Source of the DNA: Candidatus Saccharicenans sp.
GTDB lineage: Bacteria; Acidobacteriota; Aminicenantia; Aminicenantales; Saccharicenantaceae
NCBI GenBank assembly: GCA_024653215.1
Contig: JANLFU010000001.1
Span: forward strand, 205,492-269,491
Length of the DNA stretch: 64,000 bases
Direction: 5' to 3'
In this document: in pieces, positions 43,561 to 52,472 of the stretch
How positions within the stretch are numbered: position 1 is the first letter of the stretch
How the letters are laid out: each line of letters opens with the position of its first letter
Program-made: the position numbers and the translations under genes
Notes under the pieces: model-generated
Seen by the model: the letters and a program-made list of their open reading frames with translations, nothing else
Told to the model about the DNA's origin: nothing
The model's database searches: none

Positions 43561-44940
43561 ATGGCCTTTGACCTTTCCGGGATTGCCTCCCGCATGGACC
43601 GGCTATACGAGTTTGACCGGGAACCGGTCACCCCGGACAAGTTCAAGAAGGGGGTCCTGTTTGCCAGCATCTTTGCCGGTGAACACGTGGCCGCCACCGA
43701 ATTTGTCATCGGCGCCTTTTTTGTCCTGCATGGCCTGAAGGCCACCGATTTGATTTTCGGTTTGCTCCTCGGAAATTTGCTGGCCGTCTTGAGCTGGACT
43801 TTCCTGTGCGCGCCGATTGCCGTCAGCACCCGCCTGACGCTGTACTGGTACCTCAGGAAAATAGCCGGTCCCGGCGTGACTTTTATTTACAACATAGCCA
43901 ATGCCTTTCTGTATTGCATTTTAGCCGGGGCCATGATCTCGGTTTCGGCCACGGCCGTGGGACTGGCTTTCGGGTTAAAGGTTCCCGGGTTAAATGATAT
44001 CCTGCCCACCAACGCCCTCTGGGTTCTGGTCTGCCTGGCCTTGGGTTTCCTGTTTACCCTGCTGGCCATTCTCGGGTTTGAAAAGCTCGGCCGGTTTGCC
44101 GAGGTGGCTTCGCCCTGGATATTTTTATGCTTCATTGCCGGTGCCCTGGTGACTTTGCCCAAGCTTGGGGTCAGGCCAGATTTCAGCAACTTCTGGGAGG
44201 TGGCCACCAGCCAGATCTGGAACGGGATAGCCACGGCCGGCCAGCAGCAGTTCAACTTCTGGCACGTGGTCTTCTTCGCCTGGTTCTGCAACCTGGCCAT
44301 GCACGTCGGTCTGTCGGACATGGCCCTTTTCCGGTACGCAAAGAAATGGACTTACGGTCTTTATTCGGCTTTTGGCATGTACACCGGGCATTTCCTGGCC
44401 TGGATCTGCTCCGGAGTGATGGTGGCCGCCATCGGCCGGGAAATGCATCCCGGGAAGATGGCCTTTGAAGCCCTGGGCCTGGCCGGAGCGGCTGCGGTCA
44501 TGCTGGCCGGCTGGACCACAGCCAACCCCACTCTTTACCGGGCCGGCCTGGCCCTGCAGACGGTCACCGGCTGGCCGCGCTGGAAAATAACCCTGGTGGC
44601 CGGCCTGGTCACCTCTGTCCTGTCGTGTTTTCCGCTGTTTTTCATGAAGCTCCTGGATTACGTGGCCATTTATGGCCTGGTCCTGATGCCCATAGGAGCG
44701 GTGGTTTTTACCGAACACTGGATTTTCCCGCAGCTGGGAATTCCTCGCTACCAGGCCGAGTCAAAGAAACAGGTTTTTAACTGGAAGGTGTTGCTGGTCT
44801 GGGTGGGTAGCCTGGTTTTTGCCCTGATTCTTCCGGTGCACCTTTATTTCCGCTGGTTGCCGGGCTATCTGTTTGCCCTGGCCTTTTATCTTGTCTTAAA
44901 CCTGGGCTCGAGAAAATCTGAGGAGAGGACTCGCCCTTAA
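43561..44940 (+). CDS. NCS1-family permease (cytosine/purine permease-like)
   Basis: A 459-residue transporter with about 12 membrane helices. The N-terminus (FDLSGIASRMDRLYEFDREPVTPDKFKKG) leads into the first helix, and the conserved SIFAGEHVAATEFVIG and LLLGNLLAVLSWTFLCAP segments fit the NCS1 fold, which imports nucleobases or related compounds with H+ or Na+. Exact substrate is unknown. GAAAGGAG precedes the ATG by about 8 bp. It follows the sulfatase-fold gene and precedes a 59-residue membrane protein on the same strand, but the 200-bp gap leaves their linkage open. Confidence 0.8.
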   Translation: MAFDLSGIASRMDRLYEFDREPVTPDKFKKGVLFASIFAGEHVAATEFVIGAFFVLHGLKATDLIFGLLLGNLLAVLSWTFLCAPIAVSTRLTLYWYLRKIAGPGVTFIYNIANAFLYCILAGAMISVSATAVGLAFGLKVPGLNDILPTNALWVLVCLALGFLFTLLAILGFEKLGRFAEVASPWIFLCFIAGALVTLPKLGVRPDFSNFWEVATSQIWNGIATAGQQQFNFWHVVFFAWFCNLAMHVGLSDMALFRYAKKWTYGLYSAFGMYTGHFLAWICSGVMVAAIGREMHPGKMAFEALGLAGAAAVMLAGWTTANPTLYRAGLALQTVTGWPRWKITLVAGLVTSVLSCFPLFFMKLLDYVAIYGLVLMPIGAVVFTEHWIFPQLGIPRYQAESKKQVFNWKVLLVWVGSLVFALILPVHLYFRWLPGYLFALAFYLVLNLGSRKSEERTRP

Positions 44941-45144
44941 ATCTCAGAGAAGGTTAATGGAACTGCCAGGAACTGGTGACAGATTAAATTCCGTAAAAAA
45001 GATGGGCCATGGTTCAGGATTTTGCAAGAATAAAACGGAGGCCAGGAAATTATTCTGGGAAAATGAGAAAATATCTAGTAAGAAAAGGAACCGATTTAGT
45101 CGAGGGTTAATCTCAGGCTGGAGATAAAAGATAAGGAAATATCA

Positions 45145-45324
45145 ATGAAAAATAAGTGGCCTAAAATACTTTCCATCATGGTTCTGCTCATCTGTCTGGC
45201 ACTGGCCTGGATGGAATTCACCGGCCGGCTGCCAGCGGGTTCTTTCAAGGCCTGGTTTCTGGTGATGTCAATTGTCTATTTTATTGCCGCCGCTCTTTCG
45301 GTGAGCCAGAAACCGGCGTCCTGA
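45145..45324 (+). CDS. Small membrane protein (59 residues)
   Basis: A short frame starting MKNKWPKILSIMVLLICLAL and containing two hydrophobic stretches (~8-23 and ~36-54), with a short polar link EFTGRLPAGSFKA. AAGGA lies 8 bp upstream of the ATG. Its composition is that of a real two-helix membrane protein, not random sequence. No family is recognised. It lies about 200 bp after the NCS1 permease gene and could be its accessory, or an independent small gene; the DUF4838 gene converges with it. Confidence 0.6.
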   Translation: MKNKWPKILSIMVLLICLALAWMEFTGRLPAGSFKAWFLVMSIVYFIAAALSVSQKPAS

Positions 45325-45405
45325 AACGAACTGAAAATCAATTCTGGCCAAAACAGCGGAAAATCTTCATTGAAGAAGGGACCCAGCTATAAATGATTCG
45401 AGTTT

Positions 45406-47676
45406 TCAGCGCACCACGATTTCATCAACAAAGACCCAGGATTTTCCGCCGGCCGAAGGGTGCCAGTCATAAAGCTTGAGTGTTCCCTGCACCTCAAACC
45501 TGACCAGCCTGACTGGCCGGCCACTCACCGGAAAACTCCAGATTTTGCTTATTTCGGCCTGCCGCTGGTCATCTTCTATTTTCTGAGAGTCAATCAGTGT
45601 AAAGTCTACCCCGTCTGTAGAGACATAACATTTTACTGCCGCCGGATGAAGAATCCAGCTTGAAGGCCACCACAGGGTGCTTATTTCGATCAGCGAGGCC
45701 TCAACCGGTCTTTCCAGGTCGAGCAGCAATTCAAAATTCTGTCCTTCCCAGCCCAGCCAGTGAACCTTATAATCATTGGCCCCGCGAACCCCGTTGGTGA
45801 GAAGGTCCAGGTTGCCGCCACTGTACCTGGTTGAGGGCAGGGGGCGGGCCGTCACTTTTTTCCGGAAGGCCAGGTTGCCCCGGACCTGGTTTTCCAGGAA
45901 ACGTTTGGTCAGCCGGTAATATTCTTCGCAGGTCAGCCCTGATTCGTTAACCGGCGCGGCCTTGACTTTTATGGCTGTCCCGTAGAACTTTTCAAGAGAA
46001 TCCAGCAGGGGTTGCCGGGGGATGAATTCACCATCTATTTCCTCATACCAGCCACGCCTGCCGAACATATCGGCCTTGGCTATTTCCATTTCCGCATACT
46101 GCAGTGACATCCTGGCGGTGCGGACATGGAGCAGGAAGTCGGGCCGGTCGGCCACGGCTTCTTCGGCCCGGTCGAAATATTCATTGTAAGCCCGGATGTT
46201 TTCTTCGGAAAGAAAGGTGTTCTGATGGTTGTTGGGTGGTCCATAGATATCGAGCCACTCGCCGGTTTTCAGGATTTCAGATTGCAGATGGTAGAGGTAA
46301 CGTCTTATCCAGGGGGCGGCCGGTCCGTAATAGCCATCCGTAAATTCTTTTATAATGGCCTCCACCTCTGCCTCCGGGTTCCAGAGCAGTTTGGCCAGCA
46401 GGTAATTCTTCAGCTCAGAAAATTCATGGCCTGTTCCGGTATTGGTTTGCTGGAAATGCTGGCTCACGCCATATTTAACGAAGAGCTGGATATTCGGTTT
46501 AAGAGTGTGCAGATTTGGAAACGGAGTGAGGAAGTGAGAGAAATTTACCGTATAATCCCACAGGTAGATATTTCTGGTCAGCCGCGACCAGTCCTCCAAA
46601 TCCCTGATGAAGGAAAGGCTGGTTGGGTCTTCAGCTATCGGCCGGCTCCGGTTGAGTTCTATGGTGCAGAGCATGACCTGCACGTTATCGGCTGGACGGG
46701 TGATTTTCGGGGCCCGGCGGCTGAATTGATAGGCCAGGGTGGAAATGATTTTATCGGGAAAGTGTGCGGCCACAGCGTTAACCAGCCTGAGGATCGGGCC
46801 CGCCGGACTTCCTTCCTCTTCAATTATTTTCAGGCATTGTTCGCACTGGCAGAAGGAAAAATTGTCATTCTGGCTTACCGACCAGACTTTCTTTTCGGGC
46901 TGGGCTTTCATTTCCAGTTCCAGCTTCCGGATGATCAATTGCTGCACCTCCGGGTTCGACGGACAGATCTGGTCTATAATTCTTTTACCGTTCATCCAGG
47001 CAAAATATTCCGGATGTTCCTTAAAATATTCCTGCCAGGGGACCAGCTTCTGGAAGGTATGGACATAATAACCCCTGGCAAACATATCATCTATCACATT
47101 CAACCGGTGGAAATCGCGGTAGTCCCGGTCCTGGGAAAACTGCCCGTTAACGTTGCGATAGGTGTTTGGAGAATGGCCGTGAAGTTCAAGGGCCGGCAGC
47201 TTGAGGTTGCTCGAGCGGGGGATGAGCGCGTAATCTGGGCTGTAGTACCTGAACTTGAAGTATTTTTCCAGAATTTCGGCCACGCCATAGATACAGCCAC
47301 GGCCCGGCCCGCCCAGAATGTAAAGGCGCTGACCGCGGGTAAAAACCCGGAAATCATCGGGCTGCCGGAGATCCGGCGATTTGTTTATGATGACCAGCTT
47401 TTTCCCCTCAGGATGATCCGTGAGAATGATGGGAAGGGTACAGCCGGATATTTTTTCCAGGTGCCTGTTTAAGAATTCCGCGGCTCGCTTTTCTTCCGGC
47501 GATGGCTGGCCGGGCAGAACCAGACGGTAAGAACTCCGGTTTTTTTGAACCAGGTTCACCGTGGGTTCGGCTTTTGAAGACAGGAATATTAATATAGAGA
47601 GAGCGGCTAAAAGCAGACCGCTTCTGGCCCGTGCCCCGCATGAATTTTGTTTGCTACTTTCAAGGTTTAGTTTCAT
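45406..47676 (-). CDS. DUF4838 protein (GH20/alpha-glucuronidase-like) with C-terminal discoidin-type domain
   Basis: About 756 residues from the ATG at 47676. A signal segment (SGLLLAALSILIFLSS) precedes a glycosidase N-terminal domain (EEKRAAEFLNRHLEKISGC, GGPGRGCIYGVAEILEKYF), as found before GH20 and GH67 catalytic barrels. The DUF4838 domain spans ~180-460, with SQNDNFSFCQCEQCLKI carrying the likely active-site Asn/Asp region. The last ~150 residues form an F5/8-type C-like sugar-binding domain (GQNFELLLDLERPVEASLIEIST, RLVRFEVQGT). Members act on unknown glycans or glycosides. The adjacent GH78 gene upstream, in the same orientation, suggests joint use on rhamnose-containing glycans. 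Confidence 0.8.
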   Translation of the reverse strand: MKLNLESSKQNSCGARARSGLLLAALSILIFLSSKAEPTVNLVQKNRSSYRLVLPGQPSPEEKRAAEFLNRHLEKISGCTLPIILTDHPEGKKLVIINKSPDLRQPDDFRVFTRGQRLYILGGPGRGCIYGVAEILEKYFKFRYYSPDYALIPRSSNLKLPALELHGHSPNTYRNVNGQFSQDRDYRDFHRLNVIDDMFARGYYVHTFQKLVPWQEYFKEHPEYFAWMNGKRIIDQICPSNPEVQQLIIRKLELEMKAQPEKKVWSVSQNDNFSFCQCEQCLKIIEEEGSPAGPILRLVNAVAAHFPDKIISTLAYQFSRRAPKITRPADNVQVMLCTIELNRSRPIAEDPTSLSFIRDLEDWSRLTRNIYLWDYTVNFSHFLTPFPNLHTLKPNIQLFVKYGVSQHFQQTNTGTGHEFSELKNYLLAKLLWNPEAEVEAIIKEFTDGYYGPAAPWIRRYLYHLQSEILKTGEWLDIYGPPNNHQNTFLSEENIRAYNEYFDRAEEAVADRPDFLLHVRTARMSLQYAEMEIAKADMFGRRGWYEEIDGEFIPRQPLLDSLEKFYGTAIKVKAAPVNESGLTCEEYYRLTKRFLENQVRGNLAFRKKVTARPLPSTRYSGGNLDLLTNGVRGANDYKVHWLGWEGQNFELLLDLERPVEASLIEISTLWWPSSWILHPAAVKCYVSTDGVDFTLIDSQKIEDDQRQAEISKIWSFPVSGRPVRLVRFEVQGTLKLYDWHPSAGGKSWVFVDEIVVR

Positions 47677-47913
47677 CGGATTGTTTCCCCGGCGAATTTT
47701 GGGCATGAGTTTTTAATCAAATTAAGCTTCCCCAGAAGGCGAATTAAAAATCTCGAATGCCGGTTCCAACCAGTTTTCTCCAATGGCTAATTTTTAATTC
47801 TGTCACCGCTAAGTTCTTTGAGCGTTCACAGCTATCCGTCCGGTCATCAAGACAATGAAATTGCCCCCGACCTTCTGTGCTAAAGCAACGGGCACTTTTA
47901 TTTTACCGGAGGT

Positions 47914-50658
47914 TTATTCACCTTCCAGAACAAAATGGTAGCTCCCGGAGCCAACCCTGATTATGAAATTTCCGCCTTTGAGCTCCACGCTCTCAACCCC
48001 GGGAACCTTATTCTTGAGCTCATTATCAGTCCAGATGAGAGCCGGGCCTTCCTGAAGCTTCAGGTTTCGCATTTTGAAAACCGGAAGGTAGATTTCAGCC
48101 TGGCTGCCCATCGGAATGTCCACATTCAGCTTGATTTGCCGGTCGTTTTTTTCCCAGGAGCAGCTTACCTGGCCATTTATGGTATAAATTGAACCGCTGG
48201 CATGGCGGAGGTCCCGGACCATCTGGGGCCTGATGACCAGTTTCCTGAAAGCGACGGAATCAGGGGCCATATTTATTCCGGCCAGGGCCTTGTAGAACCA
48301 GGCCCCCACCGAGCCGAACATGGGGTGGTTATGGGAGTTCATGGATGGTCCCTCGCGTTTCTGCCACAGCTCCCAGAGGGTGGTGGCCCCGTTCCTGATC
48401 ATGTAGCCGTAGCTCGGAAAGTCGGTCTTGGTCATTATATCGTAAGCCAGGTCGGAGTTGCCGAACATGGTCAGCACTTCCAGGATGTACTTGGTGCCGA
48501 TGATCCCCGTGGTCAGGTGAGAGTCGTGCTTGTAGACGAGGTCATTAAAAAGGTTGCTCCAGACCGCGCCCCGGGCATTGTCCGGGACCAGGCCGAGAAA
48601 CAGCGGCAGGGCGTTGGCCGTCTGGCTGCCCCCGGCATAGTTTCTGGTGGCCGGGTCCAGGTAGGCCCGGTTGAAGGCTTCCTTGATTTCCGCCAGCAGC
48701 TTCTGGTAGAGGTCAGCTTCCGGGTGCTTGCCGAGGACCCTGGCCGCCTCGGCCAGGATCTTCACATCATAATAATAATAGAAGGAAGAGACCAGGCTGC
48801 CCGGACACTTGTCTATGGCCACCCAGTCGCCGTAATGACTGAACCTGACCAGGCCATTTTCGGCCTTGCTTTTCAGGAATTCCACGTATTTCTTCAAGCC
48901 ATCGTAATGTTCTTCCAGGATTCTCCGGTCCCCGTAATACTGGTACATGTACCAGGCAATGAGGGGATAGGCGGTGCCCCAGGCCGGGTCAGCCGGGCGC
49001 GAGCCCCAGATGTGGGGAACGGTGTCGGTAATTGAGCCGTCCTCTCCCTGGGCATCCCTGATGTTGCGAAGGAAGTTGGTATAAAAAGCCGCCATGTCAA
49101 AATTCATGATGGCCTCTTCGGCCGTCACCTGGGCATCGCCCATCCAGCCCATGCGCTCGTCGCGCTGGTCGCAGTCGGTGGGGATGCTGTGCAGGTTGGT
49201 TTTCTGCCCCCAGAGAATGATGCGCTGGATGTCATTAAGAATCTGCTTGGAAAAGGCAAGGTTGCCGGCCGGGGTGACCGCGGTGTGGACCACCCGTCCG
49301 CGGACCGAGTCTATCTTTGGCGTTCCGGGATAGCCGGTAACTTCAATGTACCTGAATCCATGGTAGGTAAAGCGCGGTTCCCAGACTTCCTCGCCCTCGC
49401 CCTTGAGCAGGTAATGGTCTTCGGCCCGGGCCGAGCGCAGGTTTTCCTGGTTGAGCATTCCGTTTTCATACAGAAGCTCGGAAAAGCGCAGCCGGACGTC
49501 TGTTCCCCGGGGTCCCCGGACCTTAAGTTGAGCCCAGCCGCTGATATTCTGGCCGAGGTCAAAAATGTAAACCCCAGGGGCTGGGCTGGTCATGGTCAGG
49601 GGGACTATGGTGTCCACCACCTTGATAGCCGGCATCAACTGGGCGGACAGGACCCCGCCCGGAGCCTTGGCCTTCTGGGCCGGCTTCCAGCCCCTGTCCT
49701 CAAAATCGGGTTCATCCCAGCCCGGTTGTTCCAGGCGGGCGTCATAGGTCTCCCCGTTGTAGATGCTGTCTTCGACAATAGGCCCGCGGGCAGTTTTCCA
49801 GGTGGTATCGGAATGGATTTCTACCAGGACCCCATCTTCACATTCGACGTACAGCTGGAACAGCAAGGCCCTGGACTTATACCAGCCCTCCCCGAGCATC
49901 ACTCCCAGGGCATTTTTCCCTTTCCTGAGCAGAGAAGTTATATCGTAAGTTACATAGAGGACTCTCCTGGAATAGGTTGTCCAGCCGGGGTCCAGGACAT
50001 GATCTCCGGCTTTCTGGCCGTTAACCCTCAACTCGTAGTAACCCAACCCGGCGACAAAGGCCCTGGCCCGGCGCGGGTTCTCGGGCAGGTTGAATTCCCG
50101 GCGCAGCAGGTTCTCTCCCCCTATCCATTCTCCCTTCCAGTCAGAAGCGACAAAAAGGCCGGTATCGAAACTGGCCACCTGGCTCCAGGGGCTTTCCTGG
50201 CCCCGGTCATCCCAGATGCGGACTTTCCAGTAATAGGTACGGTTGCTCTGCAGGGGTTTTCCGCCGTAGACAATCTGGATGGAAGAATCGGTATTGACCC
50301 GGCCCGAATCCCAGAGGTCGCCCTTATCGGCTTCTTTCGAAGAGGAAACTATGAGCTGGAAGGCCACCTGTTTCTGGCCGCGCTCCGGGTGGGAATTCTT
50401 CCAGAAAAACCTGGGTTGCCGGATATCGACACCCAGGGGATTGACCAGGTACTCAACCCGCAGGTCTGAAGGAGGCAGGGGAGAAACCGCCTCTTCGGAA
50501 CGGCCCTGACTTCCGGCCGTTAGCCCAGATGGCAACAACAGGACCAGAAGCAGGAACATGAGGCCTGCAGCTAAGGATGTTATTCGGCCTTCCCGGCCTA
50601 TCTTTTTCCCTGAAGCCCTGGTTGGTATTTCGGTTAAGGTTTTTGTGATCTGAACCAT
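47914..50658 (-). CDS. Alpha-L-rhamnosidase (GH78)
   Basis: A 914-residue exported enzyme that releases terminal alpha-L-rhamnose. A basic N-terminus leads to a signal helix (TSLAAGLMFLLLVLLLPSGL). Domains follow in the usual GH78 order: Bac_rhamnosid_N with beta sandwich (SPLPPSDLRVEYLVNPLGVD, YYWKVRIWDDRGQESPWS), a second domain with AFVAGLGYYELRVNGQKAG and WTTYSRRVLYVTYDI, then the alpha/alpha catalytic barrel with TDCDQRDERMGWMGDAQ. That segment contains the conserved acid/base region. A C-terminal beta domain (ASGSIYTINGQVSCSWEK) closes the protein. AAAGGAG lies 7 bp upstream of the ATG. It is followed after about 240 bp by the DUF4838 gene. Confidence 0.93.
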   Translation of the reverse strand: MVQITKTLTEIPTRASGKKIGREGRITSLAAGLMFLLLVLLLPSGLTAGSQGRSEEAVSPLPPSDLRVEYLVNPLGVDIRQPRFFWKNSHPERGQKQVAFQLIVSSSKEADKGDLWDSGRVNTDSSIQIVYGGKPLQSNRTYYWKVRIWDDRGQESPWSQVASFDTGLFVASDWKGEWIGGENLLRREFNLPENPRRARAFVAGLGYYELRVNGQKAGDHVLDPGWTTYSRRVLYVTYDITSLLRKGKNALGVMLGEGWYKSRALLFQLYVECEDGVLVEIHSDTTWKTARGPIVEDSIYNGETYDARLEQPGWDEPDFEDRGWKPAQKAKAPGGVLSAQLMPAIKVVDTIVPLTMTSPAPGVYIFDLGQNISGWAQLKVRGPRGTDVRLRFSELLYENGMLNQENLRSARAEDHYLLKGEGEEVWEPRFTYHGFRYIEVTGYPGTPKIDSVRGRVVHTAVTPAGNLAFSKQILNDIQRIILWGQKTNLHSIPTDCDQRDERMGWMGDAQVTAEEAIMNFDMAAFYTNFLRNIRDAQGEDGSITDTVPHIWGSRPADPAWGTAYPLIAWYMYQYYGDRRILEEHYDGLKKYVEFLKSKAENGLVRFSHYGDWVAIDKCPGSLVSSFYYYYDVKILAEAARVLGKHPEADLYQKLLAEIKEAFNRAYLDPATRNYAGGSQTANALPLFLGLVPDNARGAVWSNLFNDLVYKHDSHLTTGIIGTKYILEVLTMFGNSDLAYDIMTKTDFPSYGYMIRNGATTLWELWQKREGPSMNSHNHPMFGSVGAWFYKALAGINMAPDSVAFRKLVIRPQMVRDLRHASGSIYTINGQVSCSWEKNDRQIKLNVDIPMGSQAEIYLPVFKMRNLKLQEGPALIWTDNELKNKVPGVESVELKGGNFIIRVGSGSYHFVLEGE

Positions 50659-50856
50659 GGCTGAAACTCCTTTCTCCTAGTGGCTTAACCTATTTTAATA
50701 AAATCAGGGATCATAAATAAACCGATTTCGACCTTATTCGGGTTTTTGAAGGCACCGGGGCGGGTAGTTTTAGGGCTATATGTGGGTAAAGAGATACCTT
50801 TACGTCTGGCAAGAGTTTACCTGCTCGCAAATGGGTCCGGCCCGCCGGGGCTCATC

Positions 50857-50885
50857 TTGACGTAAGGACGGGTTTTTTGTATTAT
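50857..50885 (+). promoter_or_regulatory. Sigma-70-type promoter of tRNA-Ala
   Basis: TTGACG at 50857-50862 and TATTAT at 50880-50885 are 17 bp apart, and the tRNA begins 12 bp after the -10 box. The rest of the 240-bp gap (50659-50856) shows no gene. Confidence 0.8.
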
Positions 50886-50897
50886 GATATGGCTCGT

Positions 50898-50973
50898 GGG
50901 GCTGTAGCTCAGTTGGGAGAGTACGTGACTGGCAGTCACGGGGTCGCCGGTTCGAGCCCGGTCAGCTCCACCA
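50898..50973 (+). tRNA. tRNA-Ala (anticodon GGC)
   Basis: A complete 76-nt cloverleaf with an encoded CCA end. The acceptor stem GGGGCTG pairs with CAGCTCC and contains the G3-U70 wobble pair that identifies alanine tRNAs. The D-arm is GCTC-AGTTGGGA-GAG(T), the anticodon stem CGTGA/TCACG encloses the loop CTGGCAG with anticodon GGC, and the T-arm has GTTCGAGC. A run of eight T follows immediately and may end the transcript. It reads GCC and probably GCU codons. Confidence 0.97.
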
Positions 50974-51095
50974 TTTTTTTTATGCCCTCCATAAATCTTC
51001 CCGGAGCCAGTTGCCCCCTAAGAGTAGGTCTGCGGTGCTGCCTTAAGTTTGTCTGGCCTGGAAGTCAGTCCTGAGTAACCAAATAAATGAGGATA

Positions 51096-52154
51096 TCAGG
51101 AGCCAGGGGTCGGCTGATCTTTCCCGGCGCAGGCCGCTTTTTCCCCGTTGTCCATCCTGGCAGCTGACAGCCTGAGCTTCTGTTTTCCGGTTGTCATCAG
51201 AATTACGGTTACCAGGGCATAGACCACCTTGCGGGCTCGCCGGACCAGGCCCAGGCTCAGGCCGACTGCCGCCGGGTAACCGACCGTGGTCGCAGCCAGG
51301 AGACTGGCTCCCTCGGCCGCACCCCACTGGCCGGGAATCAGAAAAAAGGCCGTGTTGATTATGACCACGAAAACAGAAATGAACAGTACCTTGACCAGGG
51401 GAGCCGGCCAGCCCAGGGCCCGGAAAATCACGTAAACCTCCAGGACTCCCAGCCAACGCGCAGCCAGGTGCAGGAGAAAAGCGGCTGTTAGCTTAAATTT
51501 GGAGTGCCGGAAAAGGGTGCGCATGTTGCGGTCGAACTGCCTGAGTATCTCTTCCTTTTCCAGCAACCACTGCCGGCCGCGCGGGAAAACCCTGGCCAGC
51601 CAGCGCAGGATTCCATAAAGCCCCTTAAGCTGAAGAATGATCATGACCGTTATCACCACGGTGATGAAGGCCAGGACAATCAGGGCCTCGGTCTTGTACT
51701 TTTCCGGGATTTTCAGGTAGGCAACCGAGATAAAGAGGCCGGAGGCCAGAAAGACCAGGGAGGCAAAGGATTCCAGGGTCTTGTCAAAAAGGATCCCGGG
51801 GATTCCTTCGCGCAGGGGACAGTGGGCCCTGATAATGACGGCCCGGGCCGCCTCGCCCCCGACGTTGGCTGACATCGGCACCAGGGTGGTTACCCCTTCG
51901 GCCATTATCCTGGCCTTAAATAAGAGCCAGAACGGAACCGGTTGAAAAGCCCCCTGAACCAGGGCCCAGGCCACGGACTGCAGGAACAGCCAGGCCAGTG
52001 CTATCAAGCAGGTCAGGATAAAATAATAACCAACCTGGCGGATGTGGCTCCAGACTTCCCCCGGACCGACCCGGTAGATAAGAATGGCCAGCAGCGCGAA
52101 GCCCAGGGCCGTCAGGATAATTCTGGTCAGCTTTTTCTTATTTTTATTATTCAT
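51096..52154 (-). CDS. LPG_synthase_TM family membrane protein (UPF0104, flippase-like)
   Basis: A 352-residue polytopic protein with about eight hydrophobic helices and the pattern of the LPG_synthase_TM domain that forms the membrane half of lysylphosphatidylglycerol synthase. Typical segments are VAWALVQGAFQPVPFWLLFKAR, NVGGEAARAVIIRA, and the later GQWGAAEGASLLAATTVGYP. It lacks the cytosolic aminoacyl-transferase domain, so it is not a complete MprF. Stand-alone members are thought to move lipids or lipid-linked sugars, but this is not established. A strong promoter lies at 52306-52334 on the same strand, giving a leader of about 150 nt. Confidence 0.85.
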   Translation of the reverse strand: MNNKNKKKLTRIILTALGFALLAILIYRVGPGEVWSHIRQVGYYFILTCLIALAWLFLQSVAWALVQGAFQPVPFWLLFKARIMAEGVTTLVPMSANVGGEAARAVIIRAHCPLREGIPGILFDKTLESFASLVFLASGLFISVAYLKIPEKYKTEALIVLAFITVVITVMIILQLKGLYGILRWLARVFPRGRQWLLEKEEILRQFDRNMRTLFRHSKFKLTAAFLLHLAARWLGVLEVYVIFRALGWPAPLVKVLFISVFVVIINTAFFLIPGQWGAAEGASLLAATTVGYPAAVGLSLGLVRRARKVVYALVTVILMTTGKQKLRLSAARMDNGEKAACAGKDQPTPGS

Positions 52155-52305
52155 TTGGGCTCACCCAGAAAATCATCCAGCTTCTCCCGGCTTCCCCGCC
52201 GGCAGGGCCTGGACCAATCTTTTTTTCTTTATGCCTGGGCTCCTTCGGCCTCGGGCTTTAGTCAGGGCATGGAACCTGCATCCCGGGTTAAAGATAATTT
52301 CAATA

Positions 52306-52334
52306 AGTATAAGATAAGGGCAGATAGCTGTCAA
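52306..52334 (-). promoter_or_regulatory. Consensus sigma-70 promoter for the LPG_synthase_TM gene, with a 150-nt leader
   Basis: On the minus strand TTGACA (52334-52329) and TATACT (52311-52306) are 17 bp apart, a near-ideal match. The whole gap 52155-52472 (318 bp) holds no gene I believe in. A 9-codon reading frame with a good ribosome site (52176-52147, MIFWVSPNE) ends over the start codon of the downstream gene and may couple translation. Confidence 0.8.
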
Positions 52335-52472
52335 AATCATCCGGGGGCCAGGGCCGGGGAAGTCTTGGAGCCAAGCCAAGATCCGGAAAAGCTGCCGGTT
52401 AAAATACCAGGAGAGCCGGTGATTCGGGCTTCCTTATAATTTGATTCCGGCTGACCTATCCTTTGTTTCTTC

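Noticed and set aside
45031..45048. ATGGTTCAGGATTTTGCAAG with CCGTAAA upstream, resembling another sigma-54 promoter before the 59-residue protein
   Set aside because: GG and GC are 11 bp apart instead of 10 and the -24 box is TGGTT; the CCGTAAA half-site has no partner arm.
46126..47472. A 448-codon plus-strand frame opposite the DUF4838 gene
   Set aside because: It is an antisense shadow of a gene with clear family motifs, and its composition is not protein-like. The same applies to the long frames opposite GH78 (49189-50469) and the final glycoside hydrolase (61876-63936).
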